DNA of 64,000 nucleotides, taken from the NCBI GenBank assembly GCA_964432985.1, contig CAYSPT010000028.1:1-64000 (forward strand). The letters run 5' to 3'. Positions 1 through 7,557 of the stretch are shown here, in pieces (within the stretch, counting starts at the first letter, position 1; each line of letters begins with the position of its first letter). The DNA comes from CAYSPT01 sp964432985. Its GTDB lineage: Bacteria; Muiribacteriota; CAYSPT01. The notes beneath the pieces were generated by a model. The model made no database searches and was not told where the DNA came from. It worked only from the letters and a program-made list of their open reading frames with translations. The position numbers and the translations under genes are program-made.

Positions 1-1713
1 CTCCACCGTGTACAGGGTCAGCAGCTCTTCCTTGCCCTTGACTTTGATCTCCGGGAAGGCTTTCAAAGTGAACCGGTCTTTAACCACGTTGCTCAGCTTA
101 CTGCAGGTAGAGTCGCTGATCAGGATGCAGCAGGCCAGCTCCTTGGTCTGGGACTCGATTCGGCTGGCTACGTTCACAGTGTCGCCGATGACGGTGTACT
201 CCAGGCGTTCGCTGGATCCGATATTGCCCGAGATCAGGGTACCGGTGTGGATGCCGATCCCGATATTGATTGGCGGCATACCCGCCTCGCTCCGCTCCCG
301 GTTGTAGGTAGCCAGTGCGTCCCGCATCCCCAGGGCGGACAGCACCGCCATGTCAGCGTGGTTGGTGATCTTCTTGGGTACACCGAACAGCGCCATAACG
401 CAGTCGCCGATGTACTTGTTAACCACCCCGTTGTTCTTAAGGATGGGATCGACGATGTGGCTGAAAAAGTCGTTCAGGAAATCGACTACCTCCCGGGCGG
501 ACATCTTCTCGGACATGGCGGTGAAGTTGCGGATGTCAGAGAACAGGACGGTGGCTTCCACCTCTTCGCCGCCCAGGTCGATCTTCCCGTGCTCCAGGAT
601 CTCTTTGGCTATCTCCAGGCTCATGAACTTGCCGAAGGTATCTTTGATGAAGTCACGCTGCTTCAGCCCGTCGAGCATCTTGTTGTAGTTGGCTCTGAGC
701 TGCCCGATTTCGTCGTTGGAGAAGACCGATGCCTTATTGCTGAAATCTCCCGCGCCGGCGGCGTTCATCTTGACCACCAGGTTTTCCAGGGGATTGGTGA
801 GGGAGCTTCTGATCCCGCTTGATACGAACAGGGCGATGATGATGGTGAAGAAGGTGATCACGGCAGCGAAGCCCAGGGACACCAGGCGGGGAAGAAGGTT
901 GCTCAATGCGACCAGATCTTTTGCCTCTCCCGCCGCGATCAGGTCGGAAAAGATAGCCGTATCGCTGGTCAGGAAGATGTAGAGGATGATGGCCAGCGGC
1001 ATGATACTTGTGGAGATCACCAGTATCCTGATCTTGACGTTGAGGCTCAGGGTCCGTCCTTCCTCCTTTTCTCCATACAATTCCTCCCTGGTGTAGATAC
1101 AGGGGATGAATTTGGATACATGCCCTTCATAGAGCGCCAGCACGATAGTGGTCGCAACAATCCCCATGAACACATGGATCATCGAGATAAAAAGGAAATT
1201 GGGCAGGGTGATGGTTCCGTCGAAGTGATGGTGGAATCCCAGGGCAAAGAAATATCTGCCGGCGGTGTAGATCCAGCACAGGTACATGGACAAGCTGGTG
1301 ACGTTCAAAATCCGTCGCTTGGCTTTGAGCAGGATTTGAGCATCCACCTGGTCCCTCCCTTTTTTGATTACCTTTCTCACCGGACGATTGTAGATGAAAA
1401 GGATGATGATCATGATCCAGATTGCCGTTTTCCGGAGACGTACAATCCGGGGTTTCATCTTTTCCACGGAGTCGAATCTGACTGCCTGCTGATACGTCTC
1501 CTTCTCGGATCCAAATAGTTCGCTGATGGCTTCGCTTTGCCCTGCATCTGTGGGGGATATCTCACCCTCTTCCATCTTCTCCTGGAACCACTTTGCCTTT
1601 ATCAGTGATACGACTGTTTTGGTGTTGGCGCTGCTGGCAATTACAGTGCTCAAAAACAGGGCCAGCGCGAAATAGATGATCACTCTGTAACGTAACAGTA
1701 TCGGAAGTTTCAT
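1..1713 (-). CDS. Membrane class III adenylate/guanylate cyclase with HAMP domain (C-terminus beyond window)
   Basis: The reading frame is open from the ATG at 1713 to the left edge (571 codons), so the C-terminal end is missing. Translation shows about six hydrophobic segments in the first 270 residues, the first at residues 8-25 and the last just before a HAMP-like linker (NPLENLVVKMNAAGAGDF). The C-terminal part is a class III nucleotidyl cyclase catalytic domain with VLFSDIRNFT and YIGDCVMALFG, carrying the two metal-binding Asp, and EYTVIGDTVNVASRIES. Known family role: making cyclic nucleotide from NTP on the cytoplasmic face, controlled by the membrane part. Substrate choice (ATP or GTP) is not certain from sequence; ATP is more usual for this motif. 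The start overlaps the upstream NTPase stop as ATGA, so the two are probably translationally coupled. Confidence 0.9.
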   Translation of the reverse strand, partial: MKLPILLRYRVIIYFALALFLSTVIASSANTKTVVSLIKAKWFQEKMEEGEISPTDAGQSEAISELFGSEKETYQQAVRFDSVEKMKPRIVRLRKTAIWIMIIILFIYNRPVRKVIKKGRDQVDAQILLKAKRRILNVTSLSMYLCWIYTAGRYFFALGFHHHFDGTITLPNFLFISMIHVFMGIVATTIVLALYEGHVSKFIPCIYTREELYGEKEEGRTLSLNVKIRILVISTSIMPLAIILYIFLTSDTAIFSDLIAAGEAKDLVALSNLLPRLVSLGFAAVITFFTIIIALFVSSGIRSSLTNPLENLVVKMNAAGAGDFSNKASVFSNDEIGQLRANYNKMLDGLKQRDFIKDTFGKFMSLEIAKEILEHGKIDLGGEEVEATVLFSDIRNFTAMSEKMSAREVVDFLNDFFSHIVDPILKNNGVVNKYIGDCVMALFGVPKKITNHADMAVLSALGMRDALATYNRERSEAGMPPINIGIGIHTGTLISGNIGSSERLEYTVIGDTVNVASRIESQTKELACCILISDSTCSKLSNVVKDRFTLKAFPEIKVKGKEELLTLYTVE

Positions 1714-1777
1714 GTTGTTTTCTCCCCAAAGCATCTTGTTACTTCATCCCCAAGCAGTATAGGAAGTTTCATATTGT
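1696..1777. repeat. Imperfect 23-nt direct repeat, 59-nt spacing
   Basis: The 23-nt segments at 1696-1718 and 1755-1777 differ at two positions. On the minus strand each encodes ATG followed by KLPILL, once inside the 3' end of the NTPase gene and once as the real start of the cyclase. The upstream copy also has an AAAGGA ribosome-binding-like sequence. It looks like a local duplication that extended the NTPase C-terminus. Confidence 0.75.
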
Positions 1778-2378
1778 ATCCTTTCTTAATCCGGCCGTCT
1801 AACCAGTCGGCGACGCGGCCCGGCATCGTGGCGCGGTAATCCTGTGTCACTTCCCACAATTCCACGTCCGGTCTCCGCTTGACCCGGGCGATGAATCCGC
1901 CGCCTTTTCTGGCCACGGTTGCCACCAGCGGCAGCCCTGAATCGAGAATCGCCGTGACCGCTTCGGTAAACCGGCGCGAGAAGCACTCCATCTTCCCTAT
2001 CTCATCGATAAAAAAAACACTGCCTGCTTCCGCCACTGGTGTTTGATTTATCGCGGGTGCTTGATTCGCCGCGAATATTTCCACTGCGAGTTCGTCTTCT
2101 ACCACCCGGTCCAGCGCGGCAACATCCACGCCGTACCGGCCAACCCGGTGAGGTGAACGGATATCCACATGCGACAGGATTTCATCTCGCCCTCCGAAGG
2201 CGGCCAACTTGAACCCGGTCCGCCTTCCTTTCACCCGGATCTCGTGGGTGAGAAATCCCCGCAGGTTCAGACCGTTCCTGCCGCTGGCCAGACGGTCAGC
2301 CACCTTCTTTAGAACAGTGGTCTTACCCACTCCCGGGTAACCGGTCAACAAGAGAGCTGACGTTCTACTGCTGGTCAC
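1710..2378 (-). CDS. THEP1-type P-loop NTPase/nucleotide kinase
   Basis: The 222-residue product has Walker A GYPGVGKTT at residues 13-21, the GFLTHEIR...GRRTGF segment and GRYGVDV typical of the THEP1 (former DUF265) family, and Walker B FFIDEIGKME. Known members hydrolyse NTPs and may act as nucleotide kinases; the physiological role is unclear. The start is a GTG overlapping the tautomerase stop (GTGA), and the stop overlaps the cyclase ATG (ATGA), so this is the middle gene of a tightly packed three-gene operon. The last ~20 residues after RIKKGYN repeat the N-terminus of the cyclase and are probably a recent addition rather than part of the fold. Confidence 0.85.
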   Translation of the reverse strand: MTSSRTSALLLTGYPGVGKTTVLKKVADRLASGRNGLNLRGFLTHEIRVKGRRTGFKLAAFGGRDEILSHVDIRSPHRVGRYGVDVAALDRVVEDELAVEIFAANQAPAINQTPVAEAGSVFFIDEIGKMECFSRRFTEAVTAILDSGLPLVATVARKGGGFIARVKRRPDVELWEVTQDYRATMPGRVADWLDGRIKKGYNMKLPILLGDEVTRCFGEKTT

Positions 2379-2581
2379 TCAGCGTCTCCGCCGCCCTTGC
2401 GGTCGAGAATCAACTGGCCGCCGACTCCGACGTTTTCCGGCTTGTTCTCCTTGATGACCACGACCATGATCTGCTCGGGAAGGCCGTAGGCCCGGGCGGC
2501 AGTCGAGGTCATTTCTTCAACCATCCGCCGTTTGACGGCCACGCTGGTGATCGGAGGTCCTTCTACGGTGATGTGCGGCAT
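2375..2581 (-). CDS. 4-oxalocrotonate tautomerase family protein
   Basis: The product is 68 residues. I chose the ATG at 2581 rather than an upstream in-frame start because it puts Pro directly after Met (MPHITVEGPP), the catalytic N-terminal proline of this family, and because AGAGGA lies at the right distance upstream. The segment IKENKPENVGVGGQL matches the family's C-terminal strand region. Known members catalyse keto-enol tautomerisation and work as small hexamers or trimers; the substrate here is unknown. It is the first gene of the operon with the THEP1 NTPase and the cyclase, an association I cannot explain functionally. Confidence 0.85.
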   Translation of the reverse strand: MPHITVEGPPITSVAVKRRMVEEMTSTAARAYGLPEQIMVVVIKENKPENVGVGGQLILDRKGGGDAE

Positions 2582-2834
2582 AAGAATATCCTCTCTCAAC
2601 TGGTTGGACTACTCCCAATTTCTCAAGCCAGGGGCTTTACAGTGTTAGCTGATAATTGCCTAACATCTTCATAGAGGCAGTATAGTCACCTCGTATCGTT
2701 CGTGCAAGTTATGTTGATCTCCGGCGCACTCCGGGGCACCTATGTCGTCGCACAGACTGTCCTAAAAAAGGAGACAACCTGTACAACCCACCTATATGAC
2801 CCGGATGCAGGTCGCAGCCTCTTGTGCGTATCAC

Positions 2835-2863
2835 TGTAAATAACACCGCTGGTTTTGTATAAT
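2835..2863 (+). promoter_or_regulatory. Candidate sigma70-type promoter for the M20 gene
   Basis: A perfect TATAAT lies at 2858-2863, with only a weak -35 candidate (TGTAAA, 2835-2840) 17 nt upstream. It is just before the tandem repeat leader of the M20 gene. The rest of 2582-2834 shows no gene. Confidence 0.45.
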
Positions 2864-2872
2864 GATTCGAGC

Positions 2873-3056
2873 GGAGGTGTCCGNNNNNNNNNNNNNNNNN
2901 NNNNNNNNNNNNNNNNNNNNNNNNNNNNNNNNNNNNNNNNNNNNNNNNNNNNNNNNNNNNNNNNNNNNNNNNNNNNNNNNNNNGAGGTGTCCGTTGGGGC
3001 CCAAGAGGTGTCCGTTGGAGCCCAGGAGGTGTCCGCTGGAGCCCGGGAGGTGTATA
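2873..3056 (+). repeat. 21-nt tandem repeat leader carrying Shine-Dalgarno-like cores, interrupted by gap
   Basis: Units start at 2984, 3005 and 3026, with a partial unit at 3047 and another before the gap at 2873. Each begins GAGGTG preceded by purines, so each unit carries a ribosome-binding-like core; the last one (GGGAGGTG, 3045-3052) is the likely site for the ATG at 3062. The array is open in frame with the gene, giving heptads such as EVSVGAQ. Confidence 0.85.
2884..2983. other. Assembly gap of 100 N
   Basis: Exactly 100 N, a conventional scaffold-gap size, so the true length is unknown. Both edges are the same 21-nt repeat, which explains the assembly break. Confidence 0.95.
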
Positions 3057-3061
3057 GTTGT

Positions 3062-4420
3062 ATGAAAAAAAACTATCTGATTGTCATTCTCATAACAGTT
3101 CTCGTTGGCGTACCGATTGTTCCGGTAACAGTCCCGGCCGGAGCCGACGATCATGGCATCACGAGCCTGGTGGAACAGGAGCTTGCCACCACTGTCGAGC
3201 TCTACAAGTGGCTGCACGCGCACCCTGAGCGGCCTGGAGAAGAGGAAAACACGGCACAAAGGCTCGCCGAGGAGCTGGAGAAACTGAATATAGAAATTCA
3301 CACCGGCGTGGGAGGACACGGTATCGTCGCCCTCCTGGTGGGCGGGGAAAGCGCCAAAGAGCTGGATAAACCGGAGAAACCGGTGACCTTGTACCGAGCC
3401 GACATGGATGCGCTTCCTATGCAAGAGGATACCGGTCTTCCTTACGCGAGCGAGAATCCCGGACTAATGCACTCTTGCGGTCACGACATCCATATGGCAG
3501 CGGCCATAGGGACCGCCAGGATTCTTCATCGGCTGCGGAGCACCTGGAAGGGTACCATCATCCTGGTGCTTCAGCCGGCGGAGGAAATCGGCGCCGGTGC
3601 CCGGAAAATCCTGGCGGACGAAACATTTACCGAGGTCTTAAATAAAGCAGGCTCCCCCGATCTGGCCCTGGCACTGCACGACACTCCCGAGCTTCCCGCA
3701 GGGCAAATGTCGGTCACACCCGGCTGGGTGAACGCCAACTGCAACTCGGTGAACATCACCATCTTCGGCAAGGGTGGGCACGGGGCCCGGCCCCACGAGT
3801 CCGTCGATCCCATCGTCATCGGTGCCGAAACGGTACTGGCGCTTCAGACCATTGTGTCACGCCGCCTTCCCCCTGGGACTAAAGCGGTTGTGACCGTTGG
3901 AAAATTCACCGCCGGGACGAAACGCAATATTATTCCCGCCACAGCCGAGCTGCAGCTGACGGTCCGTTCGTATACCGACGAGGTGCGAGAGAAACTCCTG
4001 CAGGAAATCGAGCGCACCGCCGTCAACGTGGCCCGGGCCCACGGGGCACCGTCCGATCCCGAGGTGAAAATATACGAGAGGTATACTCCCGCCGGTTACA
4101 ACGACCCGGAATGGGTGGAGCGCCTCAGTCGCTGGATAACCGCCGAACTGGGAGAAGGCTGCATCAAGCAGCGGCCGCCGTCCATGGGGGGTGAGGATTT
4201 CTCCCGGTACTCACGGACGCTTGGGTGCCCGGGGGTGATGTTAGGTCTGGGGGCGTTCGATCCAGAAACCTTTACAACCACGAAGAAATCGGACCGACCG
4301 GGTCTTCACTCACCGATGTGGGCGCCGGCCCCGGCGCCGACCTTCCGGGCAGCCCTGCGGGTAATGACGGCCATCCTTCTGCATATCCATCGTGGCAGCG
4401 GCCCGGAAGTCAATAAATGA
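3062..4420 (+). CDS. Exported M20 family amidohydrolase/peptidase
   Basis: The 452-residue product begins MKKNYLIVILITVLVG, a signal peptide, so it probably acts in the periplasm. The M20D-type metal site is visible: HSCGHDIH at residues 137-144 and AEE at 173-175, then GHGARPHESVDP in the dimerisation domain and GGEDFSRY near the end. Family members remove N-acyl or amide groups from amino acids or peptides using a two-metal centre. The frame is open further upstream through a 21-nt repeat, but I chose ATG 3062 because GGGAGGTG lies 9 nt upstream and a signal peptide follows directly. No catabolic partner gene is adjacent. Confidence 0.88.
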   Translation: MKKNYLIVILITVLVGVPIVPVTVPAGADDHGITSLVEQELATTVELYKWLHAHPERPGEEENTAQRLAEELEKLNIEIHTGVGGHGIVALLVGGESAKELDKPEKPVTLYRADMDALPMQEDTGLPYASENPGLMHSCGHDIHMAAAIGTARILHRLRSTWKGTIILVLQPAEEIGAGARKILADETFTEVLNKAGSPDLALALHDTPELPAGQMSVTPGWVNANCNSVNITIFGKGGHGARPHESVDPIVIGAETVLALQTIVSRRLPPGTKAVVTVGKFTAGTKRNIIPATAELQLTVRSYTDEVREKLLQEIERTAVNVARAHGAPSDPEVKIYERYTPAGYNDPEWVERLSRWITAELGEGCIKQRPPSMGGEDFSRYSRTLGCPGVMLGLGAFDPETFTTTKKSDRPGLHSPMWAPAPAPTFRAALRVMTAILLHIHRGSGPEVNK

Positions 4421-4539
4421 TTTAGTACTATCACATCCTTCAATGTTGACGTTGCCGATTTAGCTCGTTTGACACCTCCTTGTTCCATTGTTACAATTCA
4501 TATAGAATTTCTCTCTGTATTGAAAGGGGGATATCGTTA

Positions 4540-5925
4540 ATGGATAATCTTCTAGGACACAGGCACGGCAGATTTGGTTTTGTGCTGGTGCTGGTAGTCC
4601 TCGTGTTCGTTACAGGCGGTCCCGGTTTCGGCCGTGACGGCGCCGGCGCGCATTACACCAGTGCACTGAAGCTGTTCGAATCCGGAGATCTTGAAGGTGC
4701 CGTGGAAGCCATGGAAGATGCCTACAATCTCGACGATGAAAATCCGCAAATTCAGCGCTGGCTCGGAGTATTGACCAACAATATGGGAGTAAAACTGGCC
4801 AACCAGGAACGGCACGAAGATGCTCTGGAATACTACGAGCGGTCCATCGAGGTTTTTCCAGTGGACAAAACGAAGAGTAGTTACGCCAACAGCCTCTATG
4901 CCGCCGAGCGTCCCTATGATGCCATCCGCGTCCTGGACCGTCTGGTGTACTCTGACAACCCCCAAACCGTTGTCACCGCCCGCTGGACCCTGGGTCAGAT
5001 TCACTTCAACTTGAGGAACTTCGAACAGGCGGTGGTAGAGCTTGAGGAGGTTGTGTACAGCGCCGGGGAAAACGCCGAGGCTCACCTCCTCCTGGCCAGG
5101 AGTTACACCCAGACCGGTGACAAGGAACGGGCCGCCGATCACTTCCAGCGTGCCCGGGAGCTTACGGATAATGAGGACGTCAAAGAGGTTGCCCAGATCT
5201 ACCAGGAGCGGGTGGAACGGGAAGCAACGGTGGAAGAAGAGTTCCAGCAGGATGGCAGCCGGCACTTCAAGCTTGTTTTTCAGAGCGGCCGCAAAGATGA
5301 GCTCACGGATTTGATCCTTACCTACCTGGAGGACGCGTACGACGAGGTGGGAAGCGAACTCCGCTATTATCCCGATCGGGAAACCGTGTGCGTAATCTAC
5401 ACCCCAGACCAGTTCTCTACCGTCACCCAGCTGCCGAGCTGGGTGGCCGGCGCCTACCACGAGTGGATGATCCGGATTCCGGTTCCCACCGGCGGACGGG
5501 GCAGTGACAGCCTGGAGACGGTGGTTTTCCATGAGTACACTCATCTGCTGGTACACGCTCTTGCTAAAGGGAACTGCCCCCTGTGGCTGAACGAGGGGCT
5601 GGCGGTAAGGTTTCAGCCGACCCAAAAAGGATTCGAGAACGTTCGTTTGCTGAAAGCGGCCATGAATTCGAAGCTGCTTCCTCCCATCAAGAACCTGGAT
5701 TCCTTCTTCCGGTCGGCTGGAGACTTCAAGCAGGCCATTCTCGCGTATACCGCTTCTCTCTACCTGGTGCGGTTCATCGAGGAAGAGTGGGGAATGTACC
5801 GCGTACCCCGCCTGTTGGAAGAATTTAAAGAGGGATACGACACCACCACGGTGCTGCAGGATGTTCTGGGGTACGACCTGGAACGCTTCGAGCAGCGGTG
5901 GCACGAATATATCGAGGACCTGTAA
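4540..5925 (+). CDS. Exported TPR protein with HEXXH (peptidase MA-like) domain
   Basis: The 461-residue product starts at ATG 4540, preceded by AAAGGGGG at suitable spacing. Residues 10-28 are a signal peptide or membrane anchor. TPR-like helices follow (for example residues 40-230, with YTSALKLFESGDLEGA and AHLLLARSYTQTGDKE). The C-terminal half is a gluzincin-like metallopeptidase domain: HEYTH near residue 331 and NEGLA near 351, which would supply the third ligand. Known relatives are zinc peptidases of the MA clan; the substrate is unknown. It may share a transcript with the downstream PCMT lipoprotein, from which it is separated by a palindrome. Confidence 0.82.
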   Translation: MDNLLGHRHGRFGFVLVLVVLVFVTGGPGFGRDGAGAHYTSALKLFESGDLEGAVEAMEDAYNLDDENPQIQRWLGVLTNNMGVKLANQERHEDALEYYERSIEVFPVDKTKSSYANSLYAAERPYDAIRVLDRLVYSDNPQTVVTARWTLGQIHFNLRNFEQAVVELEEVVYSAGENAEAHLLLARSYTQTGDKERAADHFQRARELTDNEDVKEVAQIYQERVEREATVEEEFQQDGSRHFKLVFQSGRKDELTDLILTYLEDAYDEVGSELRYYPDRETVCVIYTPDQFSTVTQLPSWVAGAYHEWMIRIPVPTGGRGSDSLETVVFHEYTHLLVHALAKGNCPLWLNEGLAVRFQPTQKGFENVRLLKAAMNSKLLPPIKNLDSFFRSAGDFKQAILAYTASLYLVRFIEEEWGMYRVPRLLEEFKEGYDTTTVLQDVLGYDLERFEQRWHEYIEDL

Positions 5926-5928
5926 GCT

Positions 5929-5947
5929 AGCCCGAGTGATTCGGGCT
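5929..5947. repeat. Short palindrome, AGCCCGA element family
   Basis: AGCCCGA and TCGGGCT are separated by 5 nt, in the gap between the TPR-peptidase gene and the PCMT gene. It is related to the palindromes in the rimP-ribF operon. Confidence 0.7.
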
Positions 5948-5976
5948 GGACGAAGGCGGCAGGAGAGTGAAACGCC

Positions 5977-7557
5977 ATGGGGCGTAACGGCCTGAAAAAG
6001 AAAGAATCCGGATTCGTCCCGGGCTTGCGTGCCCGGGTGCCGGGCCTGCGTGCCCGGGTGCCGATCCCGCTTAGCTGCGTGTCGAGCGGGCTGATCATTG
6101 TCATGGCACTGGCTCTTTTCGCCGGGCCGCTTTCCGGGTGCACTACTACTCCAGGAGGCAATGTGGCGCATGATGAAATGCGCAAGCTGCAGGCACAACG
6201 GGAAAAGATGGTAGAGACCCAGATACTGGGACGCGGAATCAGTGACGAGCGCGTCATCAGGGCCATGCTGAAAGTTCCCCGGCACCGGTTCGTCCCGCAA
6301 CTGATGAAGTGGGGCGCTTACGAAGACAGCTCTCTGCTGCTTGGAGAGGGACAGAGCATGTTCCGTCCATACATGGTGGCTGTGATGACCGAACGGCTCC
6401 GTCTCGGTCCCCAGGACCGGGTGCTGGAGATCGGGACCGGTTCGGGGTACCACGCGGCAGTGCTGGCGGAAATCGTCAAGAACGTTTATTCCGTTGAAAT
6501 TCTCGAGCAGTATGCTAAAAGGGCGGAGAACCTGCTTGGGGAGCTCGGTTACTCGAACATCCGTGTCCGGAGCGCCGACGGATACAAGGGATGGCCTGCC
6601 GAAGCGCCCTTTGATGCTATCGTGGTCAACTGCTCTCCCGATCACATACCGCAGCCACTGGTGGACCAGTTGAAGGTAGGGGGACGGATGGTTATTCCGG
6701 TTAAGAAACTGCAGGGTTCCCAGGAGCTGGTGCTGGTCACAAAGACAGGGGAGGGTCTGGAGAAGGAAACGGTGACACCGGGAACATTCAAATCCATGAC
6801 CGGTGAAGAAGTTAAAGGACATCACGAGGATGCATATTTCCGCTCGAAGCGTATCCGCATGGTAGAGAAGCAGATCAGCGCCAGGGGAGTGCGGGATCCT
6901 CGGGTCATCAGCGCCATGATGAAGGTCCCCCGCCACCTGTTTGTTCCGGTGACTCTGCAAGGCAGCGCGTATGGGGATTTCCCCCTACCCATCGGTGAAG
7001 GTCAGACCATTTCACAGCCCTACATGGTGGCGTTCATGACCGAGAAGGTCCAGGTCGGCCGGGGCGACCGGGTACTGGAAATCGGGACGGGTTCCGGTTA
7101 TCACGCAGCGGTGCTGGCGGAGCTGGTCGACGATGTCTACACCGTGGAAATTGTCGAATCCCTGGGCCGCCGGGCGGAAAGTCTTCTCAACAAAATAGGG
7201 TACGACAATGTCCATGTACGGGTCGGTGACGGATACAAGGGATGGGGCGCGGCCGCGCCCTTCGACGCCATCATCGTAACCTGTGCGCCGGACCACATCC
7301 CTCTGCCCCTGATCAACCAGCTCAAGTTCGGCGGAAAAATGATCATCCCGGTGGGTGACCGGGATACCGGCCAGGAATTGTTCTTCGTGAGAAAAACTGC
7401 CGGCGGTTTGATCAGGGAGGCAGTGTACCCGGTGCGGTTCGTGTCCCGGGACAGCGACAAAACCGGTGAGGCGGTAGGTCCCAACGAGGGAGTAGCGCCC
7501 AACGAAGGAGAAGAGCCTGGCGAAGGGGAAGAACCCAACGAGGGAGCGAACCAATGA
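5977..7557 (+). CDS. Lipoprotein with two tandem protein-L-isoaspartate O-methyltransferase domains
   Basis: The 526-residue product has a long N-region, a hydrophobic segment at about residues 38-50 and a lipobox PLSGC with Cys55. Two PCMT domains follow, each with RVIRAM/RVISAM...KVPRH, the SAM-binding motif VLEIGTGSGYHAAVLAE and PDHIPQPL/PDHIPLPL. Known PCMTs methylate isoaspartyl residues so that damaged proteins can be repaired. The second domain has the usual GQTISQPYMVA; the first has GQSMFRPYMVA, so it may be altered in activity. The N-region holds two copies of a 21-nt repeat (PGLRARV) and the C-terminus an acidic NEG-rich tail. SAM supply outside the cytoplasm would be a problem, so an inward orientation or loss of activity is possible. 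It overlaps ligA by ATGA. Confidence 0.88.
   Translation: MGRNGLKKKESGFVPGLRARVPGLRARVPIPLSCVSSGLIIVMALALFAGPLSGCTTTPGGNVAHDEMRKLQAQREKMVETQILGRGISDERVIRAMLKVPRHRFVPQLMKWGAYEDSSLLLGEGQSMFRPYMVAVMTERLRLGPQDRVLEIGTGSGYHAAVLAEIVKNVYSVEILEQYAKRAENLLGELGYSNIRVRSADGYKGWPAEAPFDAIVVNCSPDHIPQPLVDQLKVGGRMVIPVKKLQGSQELVLVTKTGEGLEKETVTPGTFKSMTGEEVKGHHEDAYFRSKRIRMVEKQISARGVRDPRVISAMMKVPRHLFVPVTLQGSAYGDFPLPIGEGQTISQPYMVAFMTEKVQVGRGDRVLEIGTGSGYHAAVLAELVDDVYTVEIVESLGRRAESLLNKIGYDNVHVRVGDGYKGWGAAAPFDAIIVTCAPDHIPLPLINQLKFGGKMIIPVGDRDTGQELFFVRKTAGGLIREAVYPVRFVSRDSDKTGEAVGPNEGVAPNEGEEPGEGEEPNEGANQ
6020..6061 (+). repeat. Two 21-nt tandem repeats in the PCMT N-region
   Basis: Units 6020-6040 and 6041-6061 differ at one base and encode PGLRARV twice, before the membrane segment. 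Confidence 0.85.

Noticed and set aside
2855..3061. N-terminal extension of the M20 protein through the gap
   Set aside because: It would place a repeat and unknown sequence before a normal signal peptide; the ATG at 3062 has the better signal, although use of upstream starts is not excluded.
4552..6960. 802-codon minus-strand frame
   Set aside because: Antisense to the TPR-peptidase and PCMT genes, both with clear motifs; composition is not protein-like.
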